A stretch of DNA of 64,000 bases from Streptomyces sp. BV286 (GCF_019090165.1 NZ_JAHRIB010000079.1:107387-171386), one strand, 5' to 3'; shown: positions 40,976 to 52,285, counted from the stretch's first letter. Made by a program: numbers and translations. Notes: a model not told the origin generated them from the letters alone.

Positions 40976-41341
40976 GGGGGTTCCCTTCCCTTGTACGGGA
41001 ATTGCCAGGTGGGGACAGCCGACGAGCACGCCTGCCGGCGCTGGTGCGGGATTTCTTGACGCACGGACGACTCGCCACGAGCGGTGTGCGGCACGCTGTG
41101 GCTCACGAATCTGACGGTCCGTCGGAAGAGCTGTCGTCCATTGAGACGCGAGCGGCCCGGGATTGCAAGAGAAGCGGTAGTGATTCTTCCGGTGGGTCGC
41201 GCCGAGACCGGCGCCGACGGCTCGCGTTCCCGCCCCCGCCGCCCCTGCCCTGCCCCTCGTTCCCGTGCCGTGCGGGTCCTCTCGGAATCCGCCCGCGCCC
41301 CCGCTCCTCGAGGCGCCGGCGGGTCCGGGACCGCCAGGGCC
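40976..41341. other. intergenic region upstream of small secreted gene
   Basis: 366 bp with no supported gene. It contains the palindrome CTGACGGTCCGTCGG at 41111-41125 and presumably the promoter of the minus-strand secreted gene. The right end (41210-41340) is a C-rich stretch downstream of the cdd-like gene. Confidence 0.6.
41111..41125. promoter_or_regulatory. palindrome related to the one at 40352
   Basis: CTGACGGTCCGTCGG shares the pattern CTGAyGGyCCrTCrG with CTGATGGCCCATCAG at 40354-40368. It is 136 bp upstream of the small secreted gene. Confidence 0.45.
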
Positions 41342-41695
41342 TCAGCCCGCGGTCAGCCGCTCGCGCACTTCCCCGTCCACTCCAGCGACCAGCACGGGCG
41401 TTCCCGCCCCGCCGAGGTCCCGCACGGCCGCGAGGTCACCGTCCCCCAGGGACTCCCCCTCGCTCACCACCGCCGCGGCCTCCAGCGACTTCGCCCCGGA
41501 CGCCACGGCCATGGCCACCGCGGTCCGCAGCGCGCTGAGCCGCAGCGACGGCAGGTCGACGGTGCCCGCCACGTACGTACGGCCGTTGTCGTCGCGTACG
41601 GCCGCGCCCTCGGGCACTCCGTTGCGGGCCCGGGCGGCACGGGCCAGGGTGACGATCTTGCGGTCCTCGGGATCGAGCGCGGTGCTGTCGGTCAT
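41342..41695 (-). CDS. cytidine-deaminase-like protein lacking the zinc site
   Basis: 117 residues. Fold and position match the small Cdd-like protein found between the CBS protein and era in actinobacteria: IVTLARAARARNGVPEGAAV, then RDDNGRTYVAGTVDLPSLRL. Where true cytidine deaminase has HAE and PCxxC, this protein has LRLSALRTA and no cysteine at all. It should therefore not bind catalytic zinc and is probably not a deaminase. Start ATG 41695. It lies downstream of MmcQ on the same strand, 170 bp away. Confidence 0.75.
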   Translation of the reverse strand: MTDSTALDPEDRKIVTLARAARARNGVPEGAAVRDDNGRTYVAGTVDLPSLRLSALRTAVAMAVASGAKSLEAAAVVSEGESLGDGDLAAVRDLGGAGTPVLVAGVDGEVRERLTAG

Positions 41696-41865
41696 GCCCA
41701 GAGCATACGAAGCCGCACCCGAACCGCGCGCGGCGGTCCACGACGCGGCCCGCACGCGTGCCGCCGCGAGGACACCGATTCGGCTGCCCGGGTCCCGGCG
41801 CGAAGGCCGCCCCGTCGCGCCCCGTCCCGGACAGCCCCGCAGCGACGACCGGTCGGCAGACCGGC

Positions 41866-42225
41866 TCAGGGGCGGTCCAGGCGCAGCCGCTCGGCCCTCG
41901 GCAGACCGGCCACCACCAGGTCGTACGAATCCTCTACGAGCTCCCGGACGACACGGTCCGGGAGGCCGCCGTCGACCGTGACCGTGTTCCAGTGCCGCTT
42001 GTTCATGTGGTACCCGGGAGCGATCAGACCCTCGTGCTCGGCGCGCAGGCGCACCGCGTCCTCGGGGTCGCACTTCAGGTTGACCGTCAGTGGGCGGGCG
42101 TCCAGGGCACTGAGCGCGAACATCTTCCCCAGCACCTTGAAGACCGAGGTCTGCGGAGTGAACGGGAAGTCCTCGACGGCCGCGTTCATGGAGAGACAGA
42201 GCGTCCGCAGCTCCTGCGGGGTCAT
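41866..42225 (-). CDS. MmcQ/YjbR family protein
   Basis: 119 residues, CyaY-like double-winged fold. Recognisable as MmcQ/YjbR from the segments [76 protein letters not shown] and LVEDSYDLVVAGLP. The family is annotated as putative DNA binding, with no proven role. Its ATG overlaps the stop of the CBS-domain gene by 4 nt, so it is translated as part of that operon. Confidence 0.88.
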   Translation of the reverse strand: MTPQELRTLCLSMNAAVEDFPFTPQTSVFKVLGKMFALSALDARPLTVNLKCDPEDAVRLRAEHEGLIAPGYHMNKRHWNTVTVDGGLPDRVVRELVEDSYDLVVAGLPRAERLRLDRP

Positions 42226-43526
42226 TCCGGTTTCTCCTCCTGGGGGGAACCGGCCGGGCCGACGGGCTCGACCAGCACCGTGACGATCTTGTTCCGGCGG
42301 CCGGCCGAGGCCTCGGCCGTCAGCCGCAGTTCCCGCCCGTCGGGAAGCTCGACCACCGAGGAGGCCCCCGCGATGGGCACACGCCCCAGTGCCTTCGCGA
42401 GCAGGCCGCCCACCGTCTCGACGTCCTCGTCGTCGTAGGCCTCGAAGCCGTACAGCTCTCCGAGGTCCCCGATGTCGAGCCGGGCCGTCACGCGGTAGCG
42501 GTCGTCGCCGAGGTCCTCCACCGGCGGCAGCTCGCGGTCGTACTCGTCGGTGATCTCGCCGACGATCTCCTCGAGGATGTCCTCGATGGTCACGATGCCG
42601 GCCGTGCCGCCGTACTCGTCGATGACGACGGCGACGTGGTTGCGGTCCTGCTGCATCTCGCGCAGCAGGTCACCGGCGTTCTTCGTGTCCGGGACGAACG
42701 CGGCGGGCCGCATCGCCGTGGACACCAGCTCGCTCTCCGCGTCCCGGCTGATGTGGGTCTTGCGGGCCAGGTCCTTCAGGTACACGATCCCGACGACGTC
42801 GTCCTCGCTCTCCCCGGTGACGGGGACGCGCGAGAAACCGGACCGCAGGGCCAGCGTCAGCGCCTGCCGGATGGTCTTGTGGCGCTCGATGACCACCAGG
42901 TCCGTACGCGGGACCATGACCTCCCGGACCAGCGTGTCGCCCAGCTCGAAGACGGAGTGCACCATCCGGCGCTCCTCGTCCTCGATGAGCGACTCCTTCT
43001 CGGCGAGGTCGACCATCGCCCGCAGCTCCGCCTCGGAGGCGAACGGGCCGCGCCGGAAGCCCTTGCCGGGCGTGAGGGCGTTGCCGATGAGGATGAGCAG
43101 GGGCGGGACGGGGCCCATGATCCGGGCCAGCGGCAGCAGCACGTAGGCGGCGGCCGTGGCCGTGTTCAGCGGGTGCTGGCGGCCGATGGTGCGGGGCGAG
43201 ACCCCGACCGCGACGTACGAGACGAGGACCATCACCCCGATGGCGACGGCCAGCGCCTCCCAGGTCTCGGCGAACTCCTTCAGGCAGGCGTACGTGACGA
43301 GTGCGGCGGCGGCCATCTCGCAGGTGACGCGCACCAGCAGTGCCACGTTCAGGTAGCGGGTCGGGTCGGCGGCGACCTGGGCGAGCTTGGCGCTGCCGCG
43401 GCGGCCGGACCGTACCGCCTCCTCGGCCCGGAAGCTGGAGACGCGGGCGAGACCGGCCTCCGCGCAGGCGGCGAGCCAGGCGATCACGACCAGGGCGATG
43501 GCGCCCAGCACGAGTTGGGGGCTCAT
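42222..43526 (-). CDS. CNNM/CBS-domain membrane protein (HlyC/CorC family)
   Basis: 434 residues. The N-terminal DUF21/CNNM domain has three to four helices (about 1-165, [20 protein letters not shown] onward). A CBS pair at about 205-325 follows ([40 protein letters not shown]). The C-terminal CorC_HlyC domain is at 345-430. Relatives move or sense Mg2+/Co2+ and are misnamed hemolysins. Start ATG 43526 overlaps the ybeY stop as ATGA. The phoH-ybeY-CBS order is conserved across actinobacteria. Confidence 0.92.
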   Translation of the reverse strand: MSPQLVLGAIALVVIAWLAACAEAGLARVSSFRAEEAVRSGRRGSAKLAQVAADPTRYLNVALLVRVTCEMAAAALVTYACLKEFAETWEALAVAIGVMVLVSYVAVGVSPRTIGRQHPLNTATAAAYVLLPLARIMGPVPPLLILIGNALTPGKGFRRGPFASEAELRAMVDLAEKESLIEDEERRMVHSVFELGDTLVREVMVPRTDLVVIERHKTIRQALTLALRSGFSRVPVTGESEDDVVGIVYLKDLARKTHISRDAESELVSTAMRPAAFVPDTKNAGDLLREMQQDRNHVAVVIDEYGGTAGIVTIEDILEEIVGEITDEYDRELPPVEDLGDDRYRVTARLDIGDLGELYGFEAYDDEDVETVGGLLAKALGRVPIAGASSVVELPDGRELRLTAEASAGRRNKIVTVLVEPVGPAGSPQEEKPE

Positions 43527-44020
43527 GAGACGGTCGGAGCCGGGGACGGGCCGGTCAGGCCCTTCTCCGCACGCCAGCCGTCCACGATGGCCGCCTGCAG
43601 ACCGAACATCTCGGCCTTCTCGTCCGGCACCTCGTGGTCGTAGCCGAGCAGATGCAGCACCCCGTGGACGGTGAGGAGGTGGAGCTCCTCGTCCATGGAG
43701 TGCTGCGTCTCGGCTTCCCTGCCCTGCCGCTCGGCGACCTCCGGGCAGAGCACGATGTCGCCGAGCAGGCCCTGCGGCGGCTCGTCGTCGTCCTTCGTCG
43801 GCGGCCGCAGCTCGTCCATCGGGAACGACATGACATCCGTCGGGCCCGGGAGGTCCATCCACTGGATGTGCAGCTGCTCCATGGCGGCGGCGTCCACGAC
43901 GATCACCGAGAGTTCGGAGAGCGGGTGGATGCGCATCCGCGCGAGCGCGTAGCGGGCGATGTCGAGGATCGCCTGCTCGTCGACCTCGGTTCCGGACTCG
44001 TTGTTGACGTCGATCGACAT
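43523..44020 (-). CDS. ybeY: endoribonuclease YbeY
   Basis: Zinc-dependent RNase for 16S rRNA 3'-end maturation and ribosome quality control. 165 residues. [20 protein letters not shown] is the diagnostic H-x3-H-x5-H metal motif. [19 protein letters not shown] and [11 protein letters not shown] are family segments. Start ATG 44020. It lies 12 bp after phoH and overlaps the CBS gene. Confidence 0.96.
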   Translation of the reverse strand: MSIDVNNESGTEVDEQAILDIARYALARMRIHPLSELSVIVVDAAAMEQLHIQWMDLPGPTDVMSFPMDELRPPTKDDDEPPQGLLGDIVLCPEVAERQGREAETQHSMDEELHLLTVHGVLHLLGYDHEVPDEKAEMFGLQAAIVDGWRAEKGLTGPSPAPTVS

Positions 44021-44032
44021 GGTCGCGCTGGT

Positions 44033-45091
<1,059 letters not shown>

Positions 45092-45231
45092 GGGCCGGCT
45101 CTGTAGGCCTGCTCATCCTCCTCCGTGAGGCACGCTTGCCTGTTACGGCAGCCTTGTGCTTCCAAGAGTACGTCGGGGCACCGACAACGCCGTAGGACTT
45201 TTCCGCCGCACCTGTGGCCTCATGCGTCACG

Positions 45232-46341
45232 TCATGCGGAACTGCGGAATCCGATCGTCGGTACGGCCCGTCTCAGGGGCCACGCCCGGGTGGTTTCCGG
45301 AAGCAGGGGTTCCAGGAAGGCGTACCGGCCGAGCGCGGCGGGATCCTGGTGGTGGTAGGACTGCACCCGTCGCCACCACGCGGCGATCTCCGACCAGCCG
45401 GGCGCGGACAGGGACCCGCCGAACTCCTGGACCGACAGGGCCGCGGTGAGGCCCGCGAAGGCCAGGCGGTCGGCGAGGGGCCAGCCGGCCAGCGTGCCCG
45501 TGACGAACCCGGCGACGAAGACGTCCCCGGCGCCGGTCGGGTCCATCGCCTCGACCTCGATGGCCGGAACCTCCGCGGTCTCGCCGGTCCGGCCGTCCAC
45601 GGCGTACGCGCCCTCGGCACCGAGAGTGACGACCGCGAGCGGCACGTGTCCGGTGAGCGCGTGCGCGGCCGCGCGCGGGCACGAGGCGCCCGTGTACCGC
45701 ATGGCCTCCTCGGCGTTCGGCAGGAAGGCCTCGCAGTGCCGCAGGTCGGGCAGTCCCGCGAGGTCCCAGCGTCCCGTGTCGTCCCAGCCGACGTCGGCGA
45801 AGATCCGCGTGCCCCTGGTCGCGGCGTCGGCGATCCAGGGCGCGCGCGTGCCGGGCGTCAGCGAGGCGACGGCCGCCTGCGCACGCGGCGAACAGTCGGG
45901 GGCGGGCTCCTCCGGCGGCGGCTCGTGTCCGTGGCTCACCATGGTGCGCTCGCCCTCGTACGCCATCGAGACCGTCACCGGGGAGTGCCAGCCGGGAGCG
46001 GTGCGGGACGCGGACAGATCGATGTGCTCACCCTGCTCCAGGGCGTCCCAGCAGTACTCCCCGTAGTGGTCGTCCCCGAAGGCCGCCGCGAGTGACGTCC
46101 GCAGGCCCAGCCTGGCCAGCGCGGTCGCCATGTTCGCGACGCCGCCGGGGCTGGAGCCCATTCCGCGGGCCCAGGACTCGGTGCCGCGGACGGGGGCGGA
46201 GTCGAGTCCGGTGAAGATGATGTCGAGGAAGACGGTCCCGGTGAGGTAGACGTCCCAGGGCGGGTCGTCGGAGCGGCGCAGTTCGGCGAGGGGGTCGAAC
46301 TGGGCCTGGCGGTACGGTCCCTTCCCGTTGGACGCGGTCAC
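45232..46341 (-). CDS. PfkB-family sugar/nucleoside kinase
   Basis: 369 residues, ribokinase fold. PGGVANMATALARLGLRTSL is the N-terminal PfkB signature region. DPTGAGDVFVAGFV holds the catalytic aspartate and anion hole. WDVYLTGTVFLDIIFTGL begins the fold, and about 25 extra N-terminal residues precede it. Substrate cannot be read from sequence. Start GTG 46341 with GGGAGCG upstream. The stop lies 140 bp from phoH and both read in the same direction. Confidence 0.88.
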   Translation of the reverse strand: MTASNGKGPYRQAQFDPLAELRRSDDPPWDVYLTGTVFLDIIFTGLDSAPVRGTESWARGMGSSPGGVANMATALARLGLRTSLAAAFGDDHYGEYCWDALEQGEHIDLSASRTAPGWHSPVTVSMAYEGERTMVSHGHEPPPEEPAPDCSPRAQAAVASLTPGTRAPWIADAATRGTRIFADVGWDDTGRWDLAGLPDLRHCEAFLPNAEEAMRYTGASCPRAAAHALTGHVPLAVVTLGAEGAYAVDGRTGETAEVPAIEVEAMDPTGAGDVFVAGFVTGTLAGWPLADRLAFAGLTAALSVQEFGGSLSAPGWSEIAAWWRRVQSYHHQDPAALGRYAFLEPLLPETTRAWPLRRAVPTIGFRSSA

Positions 46342-46451
46342 TGTGCGCTCCCATGCGGTGGTGCGGATTCAGGCCAGTGTGCACCAGACGCTCCGCCGGG
46401 GCGCTCAGGGTGACGTGTCGGCGGGGACGGGCGGGTCCGTCGTGGGCGTTC

Positions 46452-46496
46452 GCGCGGTTCCCCGCGCCCCTGAATCAGGGGCGCGGGGAACTGCGC
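46452..46496. terminator. 22-bp palindrome, dispersed repeat family
   Basis: Arms 46452-46473 and 46475-46496 pair at 21 of 22 positions around one base. It contains CCCCGCGCCCCTGA/TCAGGGGCGCGGGG. It lies just behind the stop of the adenosine deaminase gene (46518), so it terminates the HIT-rnz-add transcript. Confidence 0.85.
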
Positions 46497-46517
46497 AATC
46501 TTTGCCCCAGCCCCCGG

Positions 46518-47534
46518 CTACGGGAACTCGTACGCGTCGACCTCGGCGATGTACCGGGCCCGCCGCTCCTCGTCGTGTTCCAGGAACGACGCGAGGAACG
46601 AGTTGCGGGCCAGCGAACGCAGCCGCTCCGGCGACAGCCCCAGCGCCGTCCGCACGGCGGCGAAGTTGTCCTCGGCGTATCCGCCGAAGTAGGCGGGGTC
46701 GTCCGAGTTGACCGTGCACAGCAGTCCCGCGTCGAGCATCGCGGGCAACGGGTGCTCCGCCAGGACGTCGACGGCCCGCAGCCGCACGTTGGACAGGGGG
46801 CACACCGTCAGCGGCACCCGGTCACGCACCAGCCGGGCCACCAGCGCGGGGTCCTCCATGCACCGGAGCCCGTGGTCGATCCGCTCGACGCCGAGCACGT
46901 CGAGCGCCTCGGTGATGTACGCGGGCGGCCCCTCCTCGCCCGCGTGGGCGACCCTTCGCAGGCCGAGCGCGGCGGCGGCCTCGTACACCTCGCGGAACTT
47001 GGCCGGCGGGTGTCCGACCTCGGCGGAGTCGAGTCCGACGCCGATGATCCGGCCCAGATACGGCTTCGCGGCCTCCAGGGTCTCCAGCGCGGACTCGGCG
47101 GACTCGTCCCGCAGGAAGCACATGATCAGCCGGGTGGAGATCCCGTGCACGGCCTCGCTCCGGTCGAGCGCCCGCCCGAGCCCCTCCACCACGGTCCCGA
47201 TCGCGACGCCCCGTGAGACGTGCGCCTGGGGGTCGAAGAAGATCTCCGCGTGCCGCACGCCCTGCGCGGCGGCGCGCGCGAGATATGCGTCGACGAGGTC
47301 CGCGAAGTCGTCCTCGGTGCGGAGCACCGCCATGAGCTCGTAGTACAGGTTCAGGAACGACTGCAGATCGGAGAACTCGTACGCCTTGCGGAGCTCCTCC
47401 GTATCGGCGTAGGGCAGCGCGATCCCGTTGCGGGCGGCCAGCGAGAAAGCCAGCTCGGGTTCGAGAGTGCCTTCGATATGGAGGTGCAGTTCAGCTTTGG
47501 GGAGGGGCATCGAAGCATGGTACGGGCGTTTCAC
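46518..47534 (-). CDS. add: adenosine deaminase
   Basis: Hydrolyses adenosine to inosine in purine salvage. 338 residues from GTG 47534. Zinc ligands and catalytic residues are visible: HLHIEG (HxH), [10 protein letters not shown] (zinc His and catalytic Glu), ERIDHGLR, and [11 protein letters not shown] (zinc Asp-Asp). GTG 47534 overlaps the rnz stop as GTGA; ATG 47510 (MPLPKAEL), eight residues in, is the conventional family start. The order HIT-rnz-add is one minus-strand operon. Confidence 0.93.
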   Translation of the reverse strand: MKRPYHASMPLPKAELHLHIEGTLEPELAFSLAARNGIALPYADTEELRKAYEFSDLQSFLNLYYELMAVLRTEDDFADLVDAYLARAAAQGVRHAEIFFDPQAHVSRGVAIGTVVEGLGRALDRSEAVHGISTRLIMCFLRDESAESALETLEAAKPYLGRIIGVGLDSAEVGHPPAKFREVYEAAAALGLRRVAHAGEEGPPAYITEALDVLGVERIDHGLRCMEDPALVARLVRDRVPLTVCPLSNVRLRAVDVLAEHPLPAMLDAGLLCTVNSDDPAYFGGYAEDNFAAVRTALGLSPERLRSLARNSFLASFLEHDEERRARYIAEVDAYEFP

Positions 47535-48436
47535 CGACGCTTCGGAACCGGCACCCTCTGCAGATCGTGTGCCACCGTCAGCTCCCCCTCGAAGCCGGCG
47601 GCCCGCGCCTGCCGCTCGAACTCCTCGGGCTCGGAGTAGCGCTGGCTGAAGTGGGTGAGCACGAGGTGCCGCACACCTGCGTCCCGGGCCACTCCCGCTG
47701 CCTGACCTGCGGTCAGGTGCCCGTGGTCGACGGCGAGTTGTACGTCCTCGTCCAGGAACGTCGACTCGATGACGAGCATGTCGCAGCCCTCCGCGAGCGC
47801 GTGCACCCCGTCGCACAGCCGGGTGTCCATGACGAACGCGAACCGCTGTCCGCGCCGCACCTCGCTGACGTCGTCGAGCACGACGTCCCCCAGCGCCCCC
47901 TCCCGCTGGATCCGCCTCACGTCCGCGCCCCTGATCCCGTACGAGGCGAGCCGTTCGGGCAGCATCCGGCGCCCGTCGGGCTCGACGATCCGGTAGCCGT
48001 ACGACTCGACGGGGTGGGAGAGCTTGCGGGCCTCCAGCGTGTACGACGCCGTGGACGCGAGGACGCCGTCGGAGTCGGCCGGCGCCTCGGTGAGCGGGAC
48101 CGTCTCGCGGTAGGCGGTCGCGTACCGCAGCCGGTCGAAGAAGCGCTGCCCGGAGCGCGGGTAGTGCGCGCTGATCTCGTGCGGCACGCGGTCGAGGTTG
48201 ATCCGCTGGATCACCCCGGCGAGTCCGAGGGAGTGGTCGCCGTGGAAGTGCGTGACGCAGATCCGGTGCAGGTCGTGCGCGGCGACCCCGGCACGCAGCA
48301 TCTGCCGCTGCGTGCCCTCGCCGGGGTCGAAGAGGATGCCCTCGCCGTCCCAGCGCAGCAGGTAGCCGTTGTGGTTGCGGTGCCGGGTGGGGACCTGGCT
48401 GGCGGTGCCGAGGACCACCAGTTCGCGTACGGACAC
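47531..48436 (-). CDS. rnz: ribonuclease Z
   Basis: tRNA 3'-end processing endonuclease, 301 residues. [14 protein letters not shown] is the metallo-beta-lactamase zinc motif. [18 protein letters not shown] is the N-terminal RNase Z segment. [21 protein letters not shown] and LTHFSQRY supply the remaining ligands. Start ATG 48436, 32 bp after the HIT gene. It cuts immature tRNAs that lack an encoded CCA. Confidence 0.95.
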   Translation of the reverse strand: MSVRELVVLGTASQVPTRHRNHNGYLLRWDGEGILFDPGEGTQRQMLRAGVAAHDLHRICVTHFHGDHSLGLAGVIQRINLDRVPHEISAHYPRSGQRFFDRLRYATAYRETVPLTEAPADSDGVLASTASYTLEARKLSHPVESYGYRIVEPDGRRMLPERLASYGIRGADVRRIQREGALGDVVLDDVSEVRRGQRFAFVMDTRLCDGVHALAEGCDMLVIESTFLDEDVQLAVDHGHLTAGQAAGVARDAGVRHLVLTHFSQRYSEPEEFERQARAAGFEGELTVAHDLQRVPVPKRR

Positions 48437-48468
48437 GTCGAGTTATCCGAGCTTTCCGAGTAGTGCGG

Positions 48469-48822
48469 TCATCCGGGGGGCCACTGCATGCCGCGGCCGC
48501 CCAGCACGTGGGCGTGCGCGTGGAAGACCGTCTGGCCCGCTCCGCTGCCGGTGTTGAAGACGATGCGGTAGCTGTCGAGCTGCTCCTCCGCGGCGACCTC
48601 GCCGGCCTCCCGCACGACGTCGGCGAGGACCCCGGGTTCCGCGACGGCGAGGGAGGCGGCGTCCGGGTGGTGGGCCCTGGGGATCACCAGGACATGGGTG
48701 GGTGCCTGCGGGCTGATGTCCCGGAAGGCGACGGTCGTGTCGGTCTCGCGGACGACGGTCGCCGGGATCTTCCCCCCGACGATCTTGCAGAACAGACAGT
48801 CGTCCTGCGGTTCCCCTGCCAT
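48469..48822 (-). CDS. HIT-family nucleotide hydrolase
   Basis: 117 residues. CLFCKIVGGKIPATVV opens the HINT branch, and QTVFHAHAHVLGGRGMQWPP is the histidine triad (H-x-H-x-H). Family members hydrolyse AMP-lysine-type phosphoramidates. Start ATG 48822 with GAGG upstream. First gene of the HIT-rnz-add unit. Confidence 0.95.
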   Translation of the reverse strand: MAGEPQDDCLFCKIVGGKIPATVVRETDTTVAFRDISPQAPTHVLVIPRAHHPDAASLAVAEPGVLADVVREAGEVAAEEQLDSYRIVFNTGSGAGQTVFHAHAHVLGGRGMQWPPG

Positions 48823-48935
48823 GCGCGGCCTCCTCACGCTGGATGATCGTTGCCCCGGCATGGTACCGAGCACCGCACAAGGCCCGCGGAGAACGGCACG
48901 ACCCCTCCACACACGCCCACACCCACGCCCCGTCA

Positions 48936-48958
48936 GGGGCGCGGGGAACCGCGCGACC
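48936..48958. repeat. dispersed GC-rich repeat copy
   Basis: GGGGCGCGGGGAACCGCGCG then ACC, preceded by CGCCCCGTCA that pairs with its left end. It lies between the tricorn gene's end and the HIT gene's start, both on the minus strand. Confidence 0.75.
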
Positions 48959-49057
48959 GGCACCCACCGACTCGCAGCCGAAGTGCCGCAAGTACCGGAC
49001 CGGGACGAGGGCTTGGGGGCAGAGTCCCCGAGGACGGCGGCACCCGCCCCCGGGTGC

Positions 49058-52000
49058 CTACGCCTCCGGCAACTCGGGAGCCGTCTTCGACGGGTTCTCC
49101 TCCAGCGCGGCCAGCGCGATCCGGATCGCCTCGTCGAGCTGAACGTCCCGCCCGGCGGCGTGATCCTGCGGAGCCTGGACCACCTCGACGTCCGGATCGA
49201 CACCGTGGTTCTCCACGCCCCACTCGTAACCCTCCAGCCAGAACGCGTACTTGGGCTGGGTGACGAGCGTGCCGTCGACGAGCCGGTAGCGGCTGTCGAT
49301 GCCGATGACACCGCCCCAGGTGCGGGTGCCGACGACGGGACCGATGCCGAGCGCCTTGATGGCGGCGTTGACGATGTCGCCGTCGGAGCCGGAGAACTCG
49401 TTGGCGACGGCGACGACGGGCCCGCGCGGCGCGTCCTCCGGATAGCTGGTGGGCCGCATGCCCCGCGCGAGGTCCCAGCCGACGATGCGACGGGCGAGCT
49501 TCTCGATGACCAGCTGCGAGGTGTGGCCGCCGCGGTTCTCGCGGACGTCCACGACGAGGCCCTCCCGGGCCACCTCGATCCGCAGGTCGCGGTGGATCTG
49601 CGCCCAGCCGGGCGCCTGCATGTCGGGCACGTGGAGGTATCCGAGCCGTCCGCCGGACCTCTCGTGGACGTAGGCCCGCCGGTCGGCGACCCACGCGTGG
49701 TAGCGCAGCGGCTCCTCGTCGGACATCGGCACGACCACCGCGTGCCGCGGATCGCCGCCGCCCGCCGGGGAGACGGTCAGCTCGACGGGCTTGCCCGCCG
49801 TGCCGACGAGCAGCGGTCCGGGACCGGTCAGCGGGTCGACGGGCCGCCCCGAGACGGCCACGATGGCGTCCCCGGCACGCACGGCGACCCCGGGCGCCGC
49901 GAGCGGCGACTGCGCGTCGGGGTCGGACGTCTCCGAGGGCAGGATGCGGTCGATGCGCCACAGTGCCGTCCCCTGGGGGCCGTCCTCGTGACGGGAGAGG
50001 TCGGCCCCGAGCAGGCCCTGCCGCTCGCCGCCGCCGTAGCCGCCGCGCGGCATGACGTAGGCGTGCGAGGTGCCGAGCTCGCCCTGCACCTCCCAGAGCA
50101 GGTCGACCAGGTCGTCATGGGTGGCGACCCGTTCGAGGACGGGCCGGTAGCGGTCCAGTACGGCGTCCCAGTCGGTGCCGCCCAGGTCGGGGCGCCAGAA
50201 GTTGTCCCGCATGAGGCGGCCGGTCTCGTCGTACATCTGCCGCCACTCGGCGGCCGGGTCGACGGTCTGGCGGATGCGCGACAGGTCGACGCTGATGTTG
50301 GTGTCGCTCTCGTCGTCGTTCGAGGCGCGCCGGTCGCTCGGTACGACCTTGAGCTTGCCGTCGGTCCACAGCAGGATCCGCTTGCCGTCGCCGGTGACCA
50401 TGAAGCCGTCGGCGTCCGAGGCGAGATGCTCGATGCGCTGCTGGGCGAGGTCGTAGCGCTCCAGGTCGGTCTTCGGGTCCGGGTCGTCCGGGGTGGCGCG
50501 GGAGGAGCCGAGCACGCCGCGCACCGGGTGCCGCAGCCACAGGACGCCGTCCTTGGCCGCCTTCAGGCCCGTGTAGCGGGCGGCCTCCACGGGGAAGGGC
50601 ACGATGCGGTCGCCGAGCCCTTCGAGGTCGATCCGCGTGGCCGGGGAGCCTTCGCTGTCGGGTGTCTCGTCCTTGTCGGGGGCCTCGAAGGGCCGCCCGT
50701 GCCGCTGCGGCCCGAAGGGCGAGGGGGTGGTCGCGGCGAGGGTGATGAGATGCGGCCGCGAACCGCCGACGAAGGCGAGGTCGAAGACGTGCTCGTCGTA
50801 GACGGGGTCGAAGGACCGTGCCGACAGGAACGCGAGGTGCTTCCCGTCGAGGGTGAAGGCGGGCGCGTAGTCGCGGAACCGCAGCGGGGTCGCCTCGGTC
50901 ACCGACAGGTCGGCGGCGTTGGCGAGCTTGAGCTGGCGCAGCGGGCGCGGTCCGGGGTGCGACCAGGCGAGCCAGGCCGAGTCGGGTGAGAAGACGAGCC
51001 CGGAGACCTCGCCGTCCTCGCTGCGGTCGACCTCGCGGACCTCGCCGGTCTCCCGCTCGACGAGGAGGACGCGTCCGTCGTGCGAGGCGACCGCGGCACG
51101 GCTGCCGTCGGGCGCCATGGCGAGCCCGAGCACGCGGCCCAGCTGCCCGGCGGCGAGCCTGCGCGGGGTCGCCCCCGGTGCCATGCCCGTCGCCGGGGCG
51201 AACTCCAGTGCGTCGTCGCCCTCCGCGTCCGTCGCCCACACCACGTGCTCCTCGCCGTCGGCGCGGAAGGTGCGGGGCAGCCTCGCCCGTACGCCCGGTT
51301 CGGCGGCGAGCGCGCGGGCCGGCCCGGAGCGGTGGGTGATCCAGTGGACGGCCCCGCGCACGGAGACGGCGCTGCCGCGGCCGGTGTGGTCGGGGGCGGC
51401 GGCCCCGAACCAGCGTGCCGCGTTCACCGGATGGGGCTGCAGGTCGACGCGCTGGCCGCCGAGCCGGACGTCGAGCCGCCGTGGCTCGGCCCCGTCGAGG
51501 TCGTCGAGGATCCACAGCTCACCGGCGGACGCGTACACGACGCGCGTCCCGTCGGTCGAGGCGTGCCGGGCGTAGAAGCCCTCGACTCCCGTGTGCCGCC
51601 GCAGGTCCGAGCCGTCGGCGAGGGACGAGTACACGGCCCCCACGCCCTCGTGGTCGGAGAGGAAAGCGACCCGCTCCCCCACCCACAGCGGGTACTCCAG
51701 GTTCCCGTCGAGGTCCGCGTGGAGCCGTACGAACTCCCCGTCGCCCTCGTGGTCGATCCACAGCTTGCCCGCCGTGCCGCCCCGGTAGCGCTTCCACCAG
51801 GCGGCCTCGCGTCCCATGGGCGCGGACAGCAGTACGGTCGCGGGCCCGAAGGCCACGTCGCCGACGGGTCCGTACGGAAGGGTGGTCGCGGGTCCGCCGT
51901 CGAGCGGGAGGGCCCGGGCCCAGCTGCGGCGCAGGCTGGCCTCGCCGTGCGTGCTGAGCGCGAGCACCTGCCCCTGCGGGGTCCAGCCGCGCACCTGGGT

Positions 52001-52285
52001 CTTCCAACTGCCCCAGTGCGTCAGGCGCTTGGCGGGTCCGCCGTCCACGGAGGCGACATGCACCTCGGGGGCGCCGTCGCGGGTCGACGTCCAGGCGACG
52101 GCCGTCCCGTCCGGGGAGATCCGTGGATGGTTCACCGGGACGTTGTCGGCACTGACCCGCCAGGCACGGCCGCCGTCGAGGGGCGCGACCCAGACGTCGT
52201 CCTCGGCGGTGAAGGCGATCAAGTCGCCGTGCAGGTGCGGGTACCGGAGATACGCGGAAGATGCGGCGGATGCAGGCTGTGTCAC
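49058..52285 (-). CDS. tricorn protease homologue (S41 peptidase)
   Basis: 1075 residues, full tricorn length. Residues about 10-660 form two beta-propellers (FTAEDDVWVAPLDGGRAWRV, HPRISPDGTAVAWTSTRDGA), which gate access. A helical C1 domain, a PDZ domain (VRAGDAIVAVSGRPVDPLTG) and the S41 core follow. Ser967 in EFSGSDGD is at the tricorn nucleophile position, with D968 next to it. GTSHAYV supplies the histidine region, and LVVDVRENRGGHTS precedes the core. It is cytoplasmic and degrades peptides released by the proteasome. Start ATG 52285. Confidence 0.94.
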   Translation of the reverse strand: MTQPASAASSAYLRYPHLHGDLIAFTAEDDVWVAPLDGGRAWRVSADNVPVNHPRISPDGTAVAWTSTRDGAPEVHVASVDGGPAKRLTHWGSWKTQVRGWTPQGQVLALSTHGEASLRRSWARALPLDGGPATTLPYGPVGDVAFGPATVLLSAPMGREAAWWKRYRGGTAGKLWIDHEGDGEFVRLHADLDGNLEYPLWVGERVAFLSDHEGVGAVYSSLADGSDLRRHTGVEGFYARHASTDGTRVVYASAGELWILDDLDGAEPRRLDVRLGGQRVDLQPHPVNAARWFGAAAPDHTGRGSAVSVRGAVHWITHRSGPARALAAEPGVRARLPRTFRADGEEHVVWATDAEGDDALEFAPATGMAPGATPRRLAAGQLGRVLGLAMAPDGSRAAVASHDGRVLLVERETGEVREVDRSEDGEVSGLVFSPDSAWLAWSHPGPRPLRQLKLANAADLSVTEATPLRFRDYAPAFTLDGKHLAFLSARSFDPVYDEHVFDLAFVGGSRPHLITLAATTPSPFGPQRHGRPFEAPDKDETPDSEGSPATRIDLEGLGDRIVPFPVEAARYTGLKAAKDGVLWLRHPVRGVLGSSRATPDDPDPKTDLERYDLAQQRIEHLASDADGFMVTGDGKRILLWTDGKLKVVPSDRRASNDDESDTNISVDLSRIRQTVDPAAEWRQMYDETGRLMRDNFWRPDLGGTDWDAVLDRYRPVLERVATHDDLVDLLWEVQGELGTSHAYVMPRGGYGGGERQGLLGADLSRHEDGPQGTALWRIDRILPSETSDPDAQSPLAAPGVAVRAGDAIVAVSGRPVDPLTGPGPLLVGTAGKPVELTVSPAGGGDPRHAVVVPMSDEEPLRYHAWVADRRAYVHERSGGRLGYLHVPDMQAPGWAQIHRDLRIEVAREGLVVDVRENRGGHTSQLVIEKLARRIVGWDLARGMRPTSYPEDAPRGPVVAVANEFSGSDGDIVNAAIKALGIGPVVGTRTWGGVIGIDSRYRLVDGTLVTQPKYAFWLEGYEWGVENHGVDPDVEVVQAPQDHAAGRDVQLDEAIRIALAALEENPSKTAPELPEA

